A stretch of 64,000 bases of DNA, from assembly GCF_001644225.1 (NCBI RefSeq), contig NZ_LSTV01000001.1:682001-746000 (forward strand), written 5' to 3'. The notes beneath the pieces are model-generated. The model saw only the letters and a program-made list of their open reading frames with translations, made no database searches and was not told the DNA's origin. Shown here piece by piece: positions 56,477 through 64,000 of this stretch. Numbering within the stretch: the stretch's first letter is position 1; each line of letters opens with the position of its first letter. This DNA is from Microbacterium oleivorans. Lineage in GTDB: Bacteria; Actinomycetota; Actinomycetes; Actinomycetales; Microbacteriaceae. The position numbers and the translations under genes are program-made.

Positions 56477-59395
56477 GTGACCTCGACACCTGCCGGGCCT
56501 GCCACGTCCACCCCTCCGAACCCCGTTCGTCGCACGATCGCCATCACCGTCGGCGTGCTCGTCGCCCTGGTGATCGCGTTCTTCGCGTTCGCGGGCCTGT
56601 ACACCGACTGGCAGTGGTACCGGCAACTCGGTTTCGACGGCGTCCTGGTGACGCAGTGGACCGCCCGCGTGGTCATGTTCCTCGTCGGCTTCGCCGCGAT
56701 GGCGCTGCCCGTGTTCGCGGCCATCCAGCTCGCCTACCGGCTCCGTCCGGTCTACGCGCGACTCAGTTCGCAGCTCGACCACTACCAGGAGGTCGTCGAA
56801 CCGCTACGACGCCTGGCGATGTGGGGCATCCCGGTCTTCTTCGGCTTCTTCGCCGGGTTCGCGGCCTCCGCGCAGTGGGAGACGGTCTGGCTCTGGGCGA
56901 ACGGCGTCTCCACCGGCCAGAAGGACCCGCAGTTCGGTCTGGACACCGGGTTCTACCTGTTCCAGATGCCGTTCTACAGCGTCGTCCTCGGGTTCGCCTC
57001 GGCCGTCCTGCTCATCTGCCTGCTCGTCACCGTCGTCGTCTCCTACCTCTACGGATCGGTGCGCGTCGGCCAGCGCGAGCTGCGCATCTCGAAGGCCGCC
57101 CGCATCCAGCTGGCCATCGTCGCGGCGCTCTACCTCGCCGTGCAGGCCGTGAGCCTGTGGCTCGACCAGTACAAGACCCTCACGACGCAGGGCGAGCGCT
57201 TCACCGGCGCGAGCTACGTCGACGTCAACGCGGTCATCCCGGGACTTGCGATCCTCTCCGTCGCCGCCGCCATCGTCGCGGCGCTGTTCATCGTCACCGC
57301 GATCATCGGCCGCTGGCGCTTCCCGCTCATCGGCACCGCGCTCCTGATCGTCTCCTCGCTCGTGGTGGGCGTCGCCTACCCGTGGGCGGTGAGCCAGTTC
57401 CAGGTGGCGCCGAACCTAGAGACCTACGAAGCGCCCTACGTGGAGCGGAACCTCGAGGCGACGAAGTTCGCCTACGGCATCAATGGGCTCGAGAAGACCC
57501 CGTACGAGGCGGTCACGACCGCCGAACAGGGGCAGCTCCGCGCGGACGCCGACACCACGGCGTCGATCCGTATCATGGACCCCGCCATCATCGGTCCGAC
57601 GGTGCGTCAGCTCGAGCAGTACCGCTCGTACTACCAGTTCCAGAACCCGCTCGACGTCGACCGGTACGAGATCGACGGCAAGACGCAGGATGCCGTCGTC
57701 TCGGTGCGCGAGCTCAACCTCGACCAGCTGGGCACCGCGCAGTCCTGGTACAACAACACCCTCGTCTACACGCACGGCTACGGTGTCGTCGCGGCCAAGG
57801 GCAACGAGCGCACGGACGACGGCAACCCGGTCTTCCTCGAGCGCGGCATCCCGACCGCGGGCGACCTCACGCAGAATGAGGAGTACGAACCGCGCATCTA
57901 CTTCGGCGAGTCGTCGCCGCCGTACTCGATCGTCGGAGCTCCCGAGGGCAGCGACCCCGTCGAGCTGGACTACCCCCGCGGTGAGGACGGCGCCGACCAG
58001 ACCCGTACGACGTTCGCGGGCGACGGCGGCCCGAACATCGGCAACCCCTTCAACCGGTTGCTGTACGCGCTGAAGTTCCAGTCGACCGACATCCTCTTCT
58101 CCGACGGCATCAACGAGAAGTCGCAGATCCTCTACGACCGCAACCCGCGCGATCGCGTGCAGAAGGTGGCGCCGTACCTCGAGCTCGACAGCGACCCCTA
58201 CCCGAGCGTCGTCGACGGTCGTGTCGTGTGGATCATCGACGGCTACACCCTCAGCAACAACTACCCGTACTCCTCGATCGTGAGCCTGCGGGATGCGATC
58301 TCGGACACGACCAACACGCAGCCGCGCGTCGCGCTCGACGACGTCAACTACATCCGCAACTCGGTGAAGGCGACCGTCGACGCCTACGACGGTTCGGTGA
58401 CGCTGTACGCGTGGGACGACCAGGACCCGCTGCTGAAGGCGTGGCAGAAGATCTACCCGTCGACGCTGAAGCCGGTGAGCGAGATGTCCGGCGACCTCAT
58501 GAGCCACGTGCGCTACCCGACGGACCTGTTCAAGGTGCAGCGCGCCATGCTCGGGACCTACCACGTCGACGACGCGCAGTCCTTCATCCGTCGCGACAAC
58601 GCCTGGCGCACGCCGCAGGACCCGGTGACGCCGGCGAACCTGCAGCCGCCGTACTACCTGACGATGCAGATGCCGGGGCAGGACAAGCCCTCGTTCTCGA
58701 TGTTCACCTCGTTCATCCCCGCCTCGGTCGGTGAGGACGAGCGCAACGTGCTGCTCGGTTACCTCGCGGTGGACTCGAACGCGGGATCCGAGGCCGGCAA
58801 GAAGGGCGAGGACTACGGCACGCTCCGCATGCTCGAGATCGGGGCGGACGTGTCCGTTCCCGGTCCCGGACAGGTGCAGAACGAGTTCCGCTCGAACGCG
58901 AGCGTCGCCCGCGAGGTCAACCTGCTGCAGCAGGGCCAGTCGGACGTCCTGAACGGCAACCTGCTGACCCTGCCCGTCGGCGGCGGCCTGCTGTACGTGC
59001 AGCCGGTCTTCGTGCAGGCCTCCAGCGGAACGCAGTTGCCGCAGCTGCGGAAGATCCTGGTCTCCTTCGGCAAGCAGGTCGCCTTCGAGGACACCCTCCA
59101 GCAGGCACTCGACAAGCTCTTCGGCGGCGACTCCGGCGCGACCGCGGGCGACGACGGGACGACCCCGACGCCGTCGGCGACACCCGGCGCGACCCCGTCG
59201 CCGGAGCCGACGGACGGCACCTCCACGCCGCCGGCCGGTGTCGGCGACGAGACCGCTCGCCTGCTGCAGGAGGCGCGCGAGGTCATGCTCGCCCGCGACG
59301 ATGCGATGCAGAAGGGCGACTGGGCCGCCTACGGCGAGCAGGACGAGCGGCTGACGAACATCATCGACCGACTGATCCAGCTCGACGGGGAGTGA
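56477..59395 (+). CDS. UPF0182 family large membrane protein
   Basis: Protein of 972 residues (Rv3193c family) with seven predicted membrane segments within the first 330 residues (from about 20-45 to 275-310) and a large extracytoplasmic domain after that. Conserved phrases include YTDWQWYRQLGFDGV, FYLFQMPFYSVVLGF, YGINGLEKTPY, LFSDGINEKSQILYDR and VLLGYLAVDSNAGSE. After about residue 880 a proline/threonine linker leads to a last helix (LLQEAREVMLARDDAMQKGD). Molecular function unknown. The conserved neighbour is the YlbL-type protease, suggesting a common cell-envelope process. It converges on crtEb with 25 bases between. Confidence 0.9.
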   Translation: MTSTPAGPATSTPPNPVRRTIAITVGVLVALVIAFFAFAGLYTDWQWYRQLGFDGVLVTQWTARVVMFLVGFAAMALPVFAAIQLAYRLRPVYARLSSQLDHYQEVVEPLRRLAMWGIPVFFGFFAGFAASAQWETVWLWANGVSTGQKDPQFGLDTGFYLFQMPFYSVVLGFASAVLLICLLVTVVVSYLYGSVRVGQRELRISKAARIQLAIVAALYLAVQAVSLWLDQYKTLTTQGERFTGASYVDVNAVIPGLAILSVAAAIVAALFIVTAIIGRWRFPLIGTALLIVSSLVVGVAYPWAVSQFQVAPNLETYEAPYVERNLEATKFAYGINGLEKTPYEAVTTAEQGQLRADADTTASIRIMDPAIIGPTVRQLEQYRSYYQFQNPLDVDRYEIDGKTQDAVVSVRELNLDQLGTAQSWYNNTLVYTHGYGVVAAKGNERTDDGNPVFLERGIPTAGDLTQNEEYEPRIYFGESSPPYSIVGAPEGSDPVELDYPRGEDGADQTRTTFAGDGGPNIGNPFNRLLYALKFQSTDILFSDGINEKSQILYDRNPRDRVQKVAPYLELDSDPYPSVVDGRVVWIIDGYTLSNNYPYSSIVSLRDAISDTTNTQPRVALDDVNYIRNSVKATVDAYDGSVTLYAWDDQDPLLKAWQKIYPSTLKPVSEMSGDLMSHVRYPTDLFKVQRAMLGTYHVDDAQSFIRRDNAWRTPQDPVTPANLQPPYYLTMQMPGQDKPSFSMFTSFIPASVGEDERNVLLGYLAVDSNAGSEAGKKGEDYGTLRMLEIGADVSVPGPGQVQNEFRSNASVAREVNLLQQGQSDVLNGNLLTLPVGGGLLYVQPVFVQASSGTQLPQLRKILVSFGKQVAFEDTLQQALDKLFGGDSGATAGDDGTTPTPSATPGATPSPEPTDGTSTPPAGVGDETARLLQEAREVMLARDDAMQKGDWAAYGEQDERLTNIIDRLIQLDGE

Positions 59396-59420
59396 CCCCG
59401 ACCGATCGGGTGGTGGCGGC

Positions 59421-60296
59421 TCAGCGCACGAGCAGCCACCACCAGATCAGCAGCAGCGTGACGAGGAACCCGGCGATCTGGTTCAGCCACAGGAAGCGGT
59501 CCCAGCCGCGGGTGGCGGCTGCGGCATCCGCGTCACGGATCGACCGGTACGGCCAGACCGTGACGAGATACGGGATGGCGACGATCGCGGCCAGCGGTCC
59601 CGGCCATTCCGTGGCGAGCATGAGCGCTCCGGCGGCCGCGTAGGCGACGAGCGAGAACCGCACGGTCCACGCGGCGCCGCGCGCCGTCGCGATCGAGGAG
59701 ATCGTCGCCTCGCGGTCAGCGACGACGTCCTGCACGGCGCCGAACGCGTGCGACGCCACGCCCCAGAGGGCGAACGCGACGATCACGAGGACGAGCTGCG
59801 GCGTCCACATCGCGCCGGTGAGGACGAGCGCGTACACCGCGGGCGAGAAGAAGTGGATGCTGCTGGTGATCGAGTCGGCGAACGGCCGCTCCTTCAGCCG
59901 GAGCGGCGGCGCGCTGTAGAAGACGACCGCGAGCAGGCTCAGGCCGAGGACGAGCCAGGATGCCGGGGGCCCAGCGATCACGAGGGCGATGACGAACGGG
60001 GCGCAGAGCAGCACGGACGCCCAGAGGACGGCGGGGTGCAGCCGCTTGTCGAGGATGGCTCCGTGCGCGCCGCCCTTGCGGGGGTTGCGGAGGTCGGACT
60101 CGTAGTCGAACACGTCGTTGACGCCGTACATCGCGACGTTGTACGGGATCAGGAAGAAGATCGTCCCGATCACCAGCACGAGGTCGATTTCGCGTGCGCT
60201 GAGGAGGTACGCCGCGGCGAACGGGTACGCCGTGTTGATCCAGCTCACCGGTCGTGAGGAGACGAACAGCTGACGGACGAACAGCGCCGGGCTCAT
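59421..60296 (-). CDS. crtEb: Lycopene elongase (UbiA-type C50 carotenoid prenyltransferase)
   Basis: Integral membrane prenyltransferase of 291 residues, UbiA superfamily, about eight hydrophobic segments. The first Asp motif is YGVNDVFDYESD and the second region AFGAVQDVVADREA. In C50-carotenoid producers this enzyme adds two dimethylallyl units to lycopene, giving the C45 and C50 intermediates. Last gene of crtE-B-I-Ye-Yf-Eb; its ATG overlaps the stop of crtYf (ATGA). A longer upstream frame crosses crtYf and is rejected. The ring type of the product is inferred from the neighbouring cyclase genes. Confidence 0.9.
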   Translation of the reverse strand: MSPALFVRQLFVSSRPVSWINTAYPFAAAYLLSAREIDLVLVIGTIFFLIPYNVAMYGVNDVFDYESDLRNPRKGGAHGAILDKRLHPAVLWASVLLCAPFVIALVIAGPPASWLVLGLSLLAVVFYSAPPLRLKERPFADSITSSIHFFSPAVYALVLTGAMWTPQLVLVIVAFALWGVASHAFGAVQDVVADREATISSIATARGAAWTVRFSLVAYAAAGALMLATEWPGPLAAIVAIPYLVTVWPYRSIRDADAAAATRGWDRFLWLNQIAGFLVTLLLIWWWLLVR

Positions 60297-60616
60297 GCGG
60301 CATCCCGCTGCGAACGAAGGCGGGGCGCGGGAAGGAGGGCACCGATCGCGGGCAGCAGGAACGCCGCGCAGATCGGGTACGCGAAGTCCTCGATCGGTGC
60401 GAGCCCGATGCGGATGCCGCTGATGTGCTGCTCGGGGTAGGTGAACAGGTCGGCCGCGATCATCAGGTTGTCGAATACCGCGGTGAAGGCGATGAGGACG
60501 AGCGCCGTCCACAGGGAGGCCGTGAGGCGCGCCTTGGCACCCGGGCGCCGCGCCGAGACGAGGGTCACGACGACGGTGACGAGCGCGAACGGGACGACGA
60601 GGAGCGGATACGTCAC
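60293..60616 (-). CDS. crtYf: Lycopene / C50 carotenoid cyclase subunit (CrtYf type)
   Basis: Small membrane protein of 107 residues with three hydrophobic segments, member of the heterodimeric lycopene cyclase domain family (CrtYc/Yd, CrtYe/Yf). Signature residues: FDNLMIAADLFTY and IGLAPIEDFAYPICAAF, where PIEDF is the conserved acidic motif. It acts with CrtYe to cyclise the ends of the elongated carotenoid. The GTG start is four bases before the crtYe stop in the coupled arrangement. The name Yf follows the order known in Corynebacterium; sequence alone does not settle epsilon versus gamma ring specificity. Confidence 0.87.
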   Translation of the reverse strand: MTYPLLVVPFALVTVVVTLVSARRPGAKARLTASLWTALVLIAFTAVFDNLMIAADLFTYPEQHISGIRIGLAPIEDFAYPICAAFLLPAIGALLPAPRLRSQRDAA

Positions 60617-60948
60617 GCCGCCTCCCGCCCGGCACGTCGCCGCGCGGCGACACGCAGGGCGATCGCGTGCACGACGAGCGTCAGGTGGCACAGGAAGGCG
60701 AGGAAGACCGGTTCCTCGAGCGGGAGGTGCGGGGCGAGGTCCACGCCGAGCAGCAGCGGGCTGTCGCCGCGGACGAAGACGCCGCTCGCGATGCCGGCGA
60801 TGTCCCAGACGAGCAGGAAGACCGTGCCGCACGCGATGAGCAGCAGCGTCCTCCCGGGGGCGGCACCGAGGGCGAGGCGATGCCGGAGGTCGACGGCGAG
60901 CACCCCGAGCGCCGAGACGATCAGGGCGACGAGGTACAGTCCCGCCAC
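60613..60948 (-). CDS. crtYe: Lycopene / C50 carotenoid cyclase subunit (CrtYe type)
   Basis: Partner cyclase subunit, 111 residues with three membrane segments. The conserved acidic motif is LPLEEPVFLAFLCH, and VWDIAGIASGVFVRG is the other family segment. I use the GTG at 60948, five bases after the crtI stop; the nearest upstream in-frame start lies inside crtI. It overlaps crtYf by four bases. Two small cyclase subunits followed by an elongase gene is the layout of decaprenoxanthin and related C50 pathways and not of beta-carotene clusters with a single CrtY or CrtL. Confidence 0.87.
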   Translation of the reverse strand: MAGLYLVALIVSALGVLAVDLRHRLALGAAPGRTLLLIACGTVFLLVWDIAGIASGVFVRGDSPLLLGVDLAPHLPLEEPVFLAFLCHLTLVVHAIALRVAARRRAGREAA

Positions 60949-60953
60949 CGTGG

Positions 60954-62507
60954 TCAGCCCTTCGCGTGCGCCGGGGTGGGCAGCTGCCCCGTGGAGGTGT
61001 CGCCGTCGAGCAGTTTGACGACGAGCTCCGCCGAGATGAGGCACATGGGCAGGCCGACGCCGGGGAGCACGGTCTGGCCGGCGTAGAGCAGTCCGTCGAC
61101 CTTCGAGCGCAGGCCCGGTCGGAACATCGCCGACTGTCGGAGCGTGTGCGCGAGTCCGAGCGCCCCGCCCCGGAACGAGCCGAAGTCCGCGGCGAAGTCG
61201 CCGGGCGTGATCGTGCGACGCACCCGGACGCGGTCGGCGAGGTCGGGGACGCCCGTCCAGTCGGCGATCTGCGCGATGACGGCGTCGGCGGCCGCCTCGA
61301 TCCGGGGGTCGCCGGCGCCGTCCACGCCGCCGCGGCCGAGCTCGGGAGCGGCGGGCATGGGGACGAGGACGAAGAGGTTCTCGTGCCCGGCCGGCGCGAC
61401 GTCGTCGTCCGTCGCGCTGGGGCGGCAGACGTAGAGCGACGCGGGGTCCGGGATGCCGTCTGCGGCTCCCTCGCCGAAGATCGCGTCGAAGTTCGCCTTC
61501 CAGTCCTTCGTGAACAGGAGGGTGTGGTGCTCGAGCTGGGGGAGTTCGCCCTCGACGCCGAGGAGGATGAGCAGCGCGCCGAACGACGGCGTGCGCTTGT
61601 CCCACCACGCGTCGCTGCGCGAGCGCAGCTCCGGCTCGAGGAGGACCGTCTCGGTGTGGTGCATGTCCGCCGTCGAGATGACGTGGTCGGCCGCGACGAC
61701 GGTGCCGTCGGCCAGGCGGATGCCGGTGGCCTGGCCCCCCTCGGTGAGGATCCGTTCGACCGGGGTGCCGGTGCGGATCTCGGCGCCCCGGCCTTCGGCC
61801 AGGCGCGCGATCGCCCGGATCACCTGCACGAGGCCCCCGCGCGGATAGAGCACCCCGTCGTCGAGATCGAGGTGGCTCATGAGGTGGTACAGGCTCGGCG
61901 CGTCGTAGGGCGATCCGCCGAGGAAGACGGCCGGGTAACCCAGCACCTGCTGCAGCACGGGGTCGGAGAACTTCTTCTCGACGTGGGTCGAGAGGGGGCG
62001 CAGGAGCAGCGGCAGAAGGGTGCCGAGCTTGCGGAGGACGTCGGGGTGGGCGAGGCCTTTGAGGGACACATACGGGTCGTAAAGGAACCGTGAGACGGCG
62101 AGGTCGTAGATCTCGCCCGCCGAGTCCAGGTACGTCGCCAGTTCGGCGCCGGCGCCGGGTTCGCGCGCCTCGAAGGCCGCGACGGCGGCATCCCGTCCCG
62201 ACACGACGTCGAAGGGCTCCCGCTCGCCCTCGTGGTAGACGCGGTAGGCCGGTTCGAGGCGCACCAGGTTCAGTTGTTCCCGGGCGCTCGTGCCCAGGAG
62301 GGCGAAGAAGTGGTCGAACACCTCGGGCATGAGGTACCAGCTCGGGCCGGTGTCGAACCGGAAACCGTCTTTCTCCCAGCTCCCGGCACGCCCGCCGACG
62401 TCGTCCAACGCCTCGAAGACGGTCACCCGGTCACCGCGGTCGGCGAGCAGCGCCGCGGTCGCCAGGCCTGTGATGCCGCCACCGATGATCGCGATACGCC
62501 GGCTCAT
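60954..62507 (-). CDS. crtI: Phytoene desaturase
   Basis: FAD-dependent desaturase of 517 residues that takes phytoene to lycopene in four steps. The N-terminal dinucleotide fold is IAIIGGGITGLATAALLADR, with DVGGRAGSWEKDGFRFDTG next. The C-terminal FAD motif is LLYAGQTVLPGVGLPMCLIS. Length and motifs are those of bacterial CrtI. The ATG overlaps the crtB stop by four bases. A longer upstream frame runs through crtB in another register and is not real. Confidence 0.95.
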   Translation of the reverse strand: MSRRIAIIGGGITGLATAALLADRGDRVTVFEALDDVGGRAGSWEKDGFRFDTGPSWYLMPEVFDHFFALLGTSAREQLNLVRLEPAYRVYHEGEREPFDVVSGRDAAVAAFEAREPGAGAELATYLDSAGEIYDLAVSRFLYDPYVSLKGLAHPDVLRKLGTLLPLLLRPLSTHVEKKFSDPVLQQVLGYPAVFLGGSPYDAPSLYHLMSHLDLDDGVLYPRGGLVQVIRAIARLAEGRGAEIRTGTPVERILTEGGQATGIRLADGTVVAADHVISTADMHHTETVLLEPELRSRSDAWWDKRTPSFGALLILLGVEGELPQLEHHTLLFTKDWKANFDAIFGEGAADGIPDPASLYVCRPSATDDDVAPAGHENLFVLVPMPAAPELGRGGVDGAGDPRIEAAADAVIAQIADWTGVPDLADRVRVRRTITPGDFAADFGSFRGGALGLAHTLRQSAMFRPGLRSKVDGLLYAGQTVLPGVGLPMCLISAELVVKLLDGDTSTGQLPTPAHAKG

Positions 62508-63388
62508 TCGGGGGTTCTCCGATTCTGTCGTGTCGTGCGAGGCGTGAGGGGTCGACGGTGCGCGACGGCCGCGCGGGCGGCGATCGCCGCCTTGACCGGC
62601 GTGGGCACGCGGACCCGGACGCTGAGGTCCTCGGTGCGGCGCAGCCGTTCGGTGAGTTCGGCGAAGAGGCCGTGCGCGGTGGCGACGGCGACCCGGCAGT
62701 CGGCGGGGAGGAGCGGGATGGTCGCGGCCGCGGCATCCAGGTCCCCGTCGATGCGGGCGAGCACCTCCCGGCGGCGCGTCGCGCCGTCGCTGACACCGAG
62801 GTAGTCCCGTCCCAGCCGCCCGGCGTCGTCGGCGTGGTCGCGGAGGAAGTTGATGTCCTGGAACGCCGCGCCGAGCCGACGGGCCCCCGTGACCAGGACG
62901 GCATCGGGGTCGCGGGGGACTCCCGCGCCGGCGTTCACGAACACCTGCAGGCACATGAGCCCGACGACCTCCGCCGAGCCGTAGACGTAGTCGTCGTGCG
63001 ACGCCTCGTCGTGCTCGGCGCGCTCGAGGTCGGTGCGCATGGACGCGAAGAAGGGTTCGATGTGGTGCCGCGCGATGCCGCACTCCCGCGCCGTCCGCGC
63101 GAACGCGTGGACGATGAGGTTCGCACTGAAGCCGCGCTCGATCGCGGCGTAGGTCTCGGTTTCGAGTGCGTCGAGCACGTCGCGCTGCTCGCCGAGCGGG
63201 ACTCCCGCGGCGGAGGCTGCGCCGTCGACGATCTCGTCGGCGACGCGGACGAGGGCGTAGACGTTCCGCACATGCGGCCGGACGCGCGGCCCGAGCAGGC
63301 TCGTCGCGAGGCCGAACGACGTGGAGTAGGCGCGGATGACGGATGCCGCGGCGGCGACCGCCGTCTCGTCGTAGAGCGTGTCGGTCAT
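62504..63388 (-). CDS. crtB: Phytoene synthase
   Basis: Head-to-head prenyl synthase of 294 residues that joins two geranylgeranyl diphosphates. The two Asp-rich motifs are LVRVADEIVDGAA and FQDINFLRDHADD; the latter is followed by GRDYLG, as in the family. A basic C-terminal tail (RRPLTPRTTRQNRRTPE) is variable. The ATG overlaps the crtE stop (ATGA) and the stop overlaps crtI, so crtE-B-I are tightly coupled. Confidence 0.94.
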   Translation of the reverse strand: MTDTLYDETAVAAAASVIRAYSTSFGLATSLLGPRVRPHVRNVYALVRVADEIVDGAASAAGVPLGEQRDVLDALETETYAAIERGFSANLIVHAFARTARECGIARHHIEPFFASMRTDLERAEHDEASHDDYVYGSAEVVGLMCLQVFVNAGAGVPRDPDAVLVTGARRLGAAFQDINFLRDHADDAGRLGRDYLGVSDGATRRREVLARIDGDLDAAAATIPLLPADCRVAVATAHGLFAELTERLRRTEDLSVRVRVPTPVKAAIAARAAVAHRRPLTPRTTRQNRRTPE

Positions 63389-64000
63389 CGGGGGATGCGG
63401 TCCTCCACGGCGGCAGCGAGTGCGGCGAGGAGGACGACGGCGTCGCGGGGGAGCGCGGCGTCGGCGGCGAGGGTCCGCGCGGAGCGCAGCGTCTGCGCGA
63501 TCATCTCGACGGTGCGTTCCCGGGCGCCGCTCGCCGTCAGCTCGCGCTGGGCGTGTTCGATCGCGATCGGGCCGGTGGGCGCCATCGCCAGGGCCGAGGC
63601 GATCTGGGGCCATGCCTCGGTCTCGGCCGCCATCGCGATGAGGGGGGTCCGTTTCGAGGCGCGCAGGTCCGCCCCGGGTTCGCGCCCGGCTTCGGCACGG
63701 GTGCCGAAGGTGCCGATCAGGTCGTCGGCCAACTGGAACGCCACACCGATGGCGGACCCGGCCGCCTCGAGCGCCGCGCGCTGGTCGTCGTTCGCGCCGG
63801 CGAGCAGGGCGCCGGCGGCCAGCGGTGCCTGGAACGAGTAGAAGGCCGTCTTGTCGCGCGCGGTGCGCAGGAGCGTGTCCGTCGGCGGCAGGTCCGCGCC
63901 GATGGACTGTTCGACGTCGGCGAGCTCCCCGGCCGCCGAGACGAGGACCGCGTCGTCGAGCAGGATGAACAGAGCCGCACGCTGGGGTGACGTGACGGGT
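63385..64000 (-). CDS. crtE: Geranylgeranyl diphosphate synthase (start outside window)
   Basis: C-terminal 204 residues of a trans-polyprenyl synthase; the frame is open to the right edge, so the start and the first Asp-rich motif are beyond the window. The second Asp-rich motif is AFQLADDLIGTFG. Preceding helices (RDKTAFYSFQAPLAAGALLA) also fit GGPP synthases of C50 carotenoid clusters. A later in-frame GTG near 63744 is internal, not the start. It supplies C20 diphosphate for crtB. Any promoter or MarR-type regulator would be to the right. Confidence 0.92.
   Translation of the reverse strand, partial: PVTSPQRAALFILLDDAVLVSAAGELADVEQSIGADLPPTDTLLRTARDKTAFYSFQAPLAAGALLAGANDDQRAALEAAGSAIGVAFQLADDLIGTFGTRAEAGREPGADLRASKRTPLIAMAAETEAWPQIASALAMAPTGPIAIEHAQRELTASGARERTVEMIAQTLRSARTLAADAALPRDAVVLLAALAAAVEDRIPR

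Overview
The window is very GC-rich actinobacterial DNA, most probably from Microbacterium or another Microbacteriaceae. The evidence is the GTG/ATG start mix, frequent 4-nt ATGA/GTGA overlaps, TAnnnT boxes placed 6-7 nt before start codons, a succinylase-branch dap set, an AdnA/AdnB-NudC-UvrD2 locus as in other Actinobacteria, and a carotenoid cluster in the order known for the C50 carotenoid decaprenoxanthin. The species is inference. Both ends cut genes: gcvT at the left, crtE at the right. I see no rRNA, tRNA, CRISPR array, insertion sequence or phage gene. No gene-free stretch exceeds about 210 bases.

Layout. 1-4.2 kb: glycine cleavage operon gcvT-gcvH-gcvP. 4.2-5.5 kb: a lone gene for a winged-helix plus DUF559 nuclease-like protein, bracketed by two copies of a nested palindrome. 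5.5-6.3 kb: a CPBP-family membrane protease. 6.5-18.4 kb: two consecutive peptide-type ABC importer operons, each with a solute-binding lipoprotein, two permeases and a fused double ATPase. Their upstream regions share a box, a -10 element and a leader hairpin. 18.5-29 kb: typA, azlCD, a small membrane protein, ferredoxin, dapC, gltA, a SHOCT protein, dapD/dapE divergent, a PIG-V-like mannosyltransferase and DUF3117. 28.8-34.3 kb: O-methyltransferase, tatB, Mrp ATPase, DUF1003 protein, MgtE-N/CBS protein, stress protein and alpha/beta hydrolase. 34.3-42.5 kb: gamma-glutamyltransferase, aminopeptidase P, an exo/endonuclease-phosphatase protein, a PHP protein, a DEAD-box helicase, a ferritin-like protein and DUF3107.

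42.6-59.4 kb is a genome-maintenance neighbourhood: adnA, adnB, a catalytically degraded phosphotransferase-fold protein, nudC, uvrD2, a degenerate TOMM/E1-like protein, a DUF2342 putative metalloprotease, a YlbL-type PDZ/Lon-like protease and a large UPF0182 membrane protein. 59.4-64 kb (minus strand): crtE-crtB-crtI-crtYe-crtYf-crtEb. These would make geranylgeranyl diphosphate, phytoene and lycopene, then elongate lycopene to C50 and cyclise it.

Most genes are housekeeping. The parts I would look at again are the palindrome-bracketed nuclease-like gene (4.2-5.5 kb), the pseudokinase at 49-50.2 kb, the orphan TOMM-like protein that overlaps uvrD2 on the opposite strand, the split MgtE-like pair, the repeated promoter/leader layout of the two ABC operons, the strict leaderless promoter spacing, and an over-represented GGATGC hexamer.
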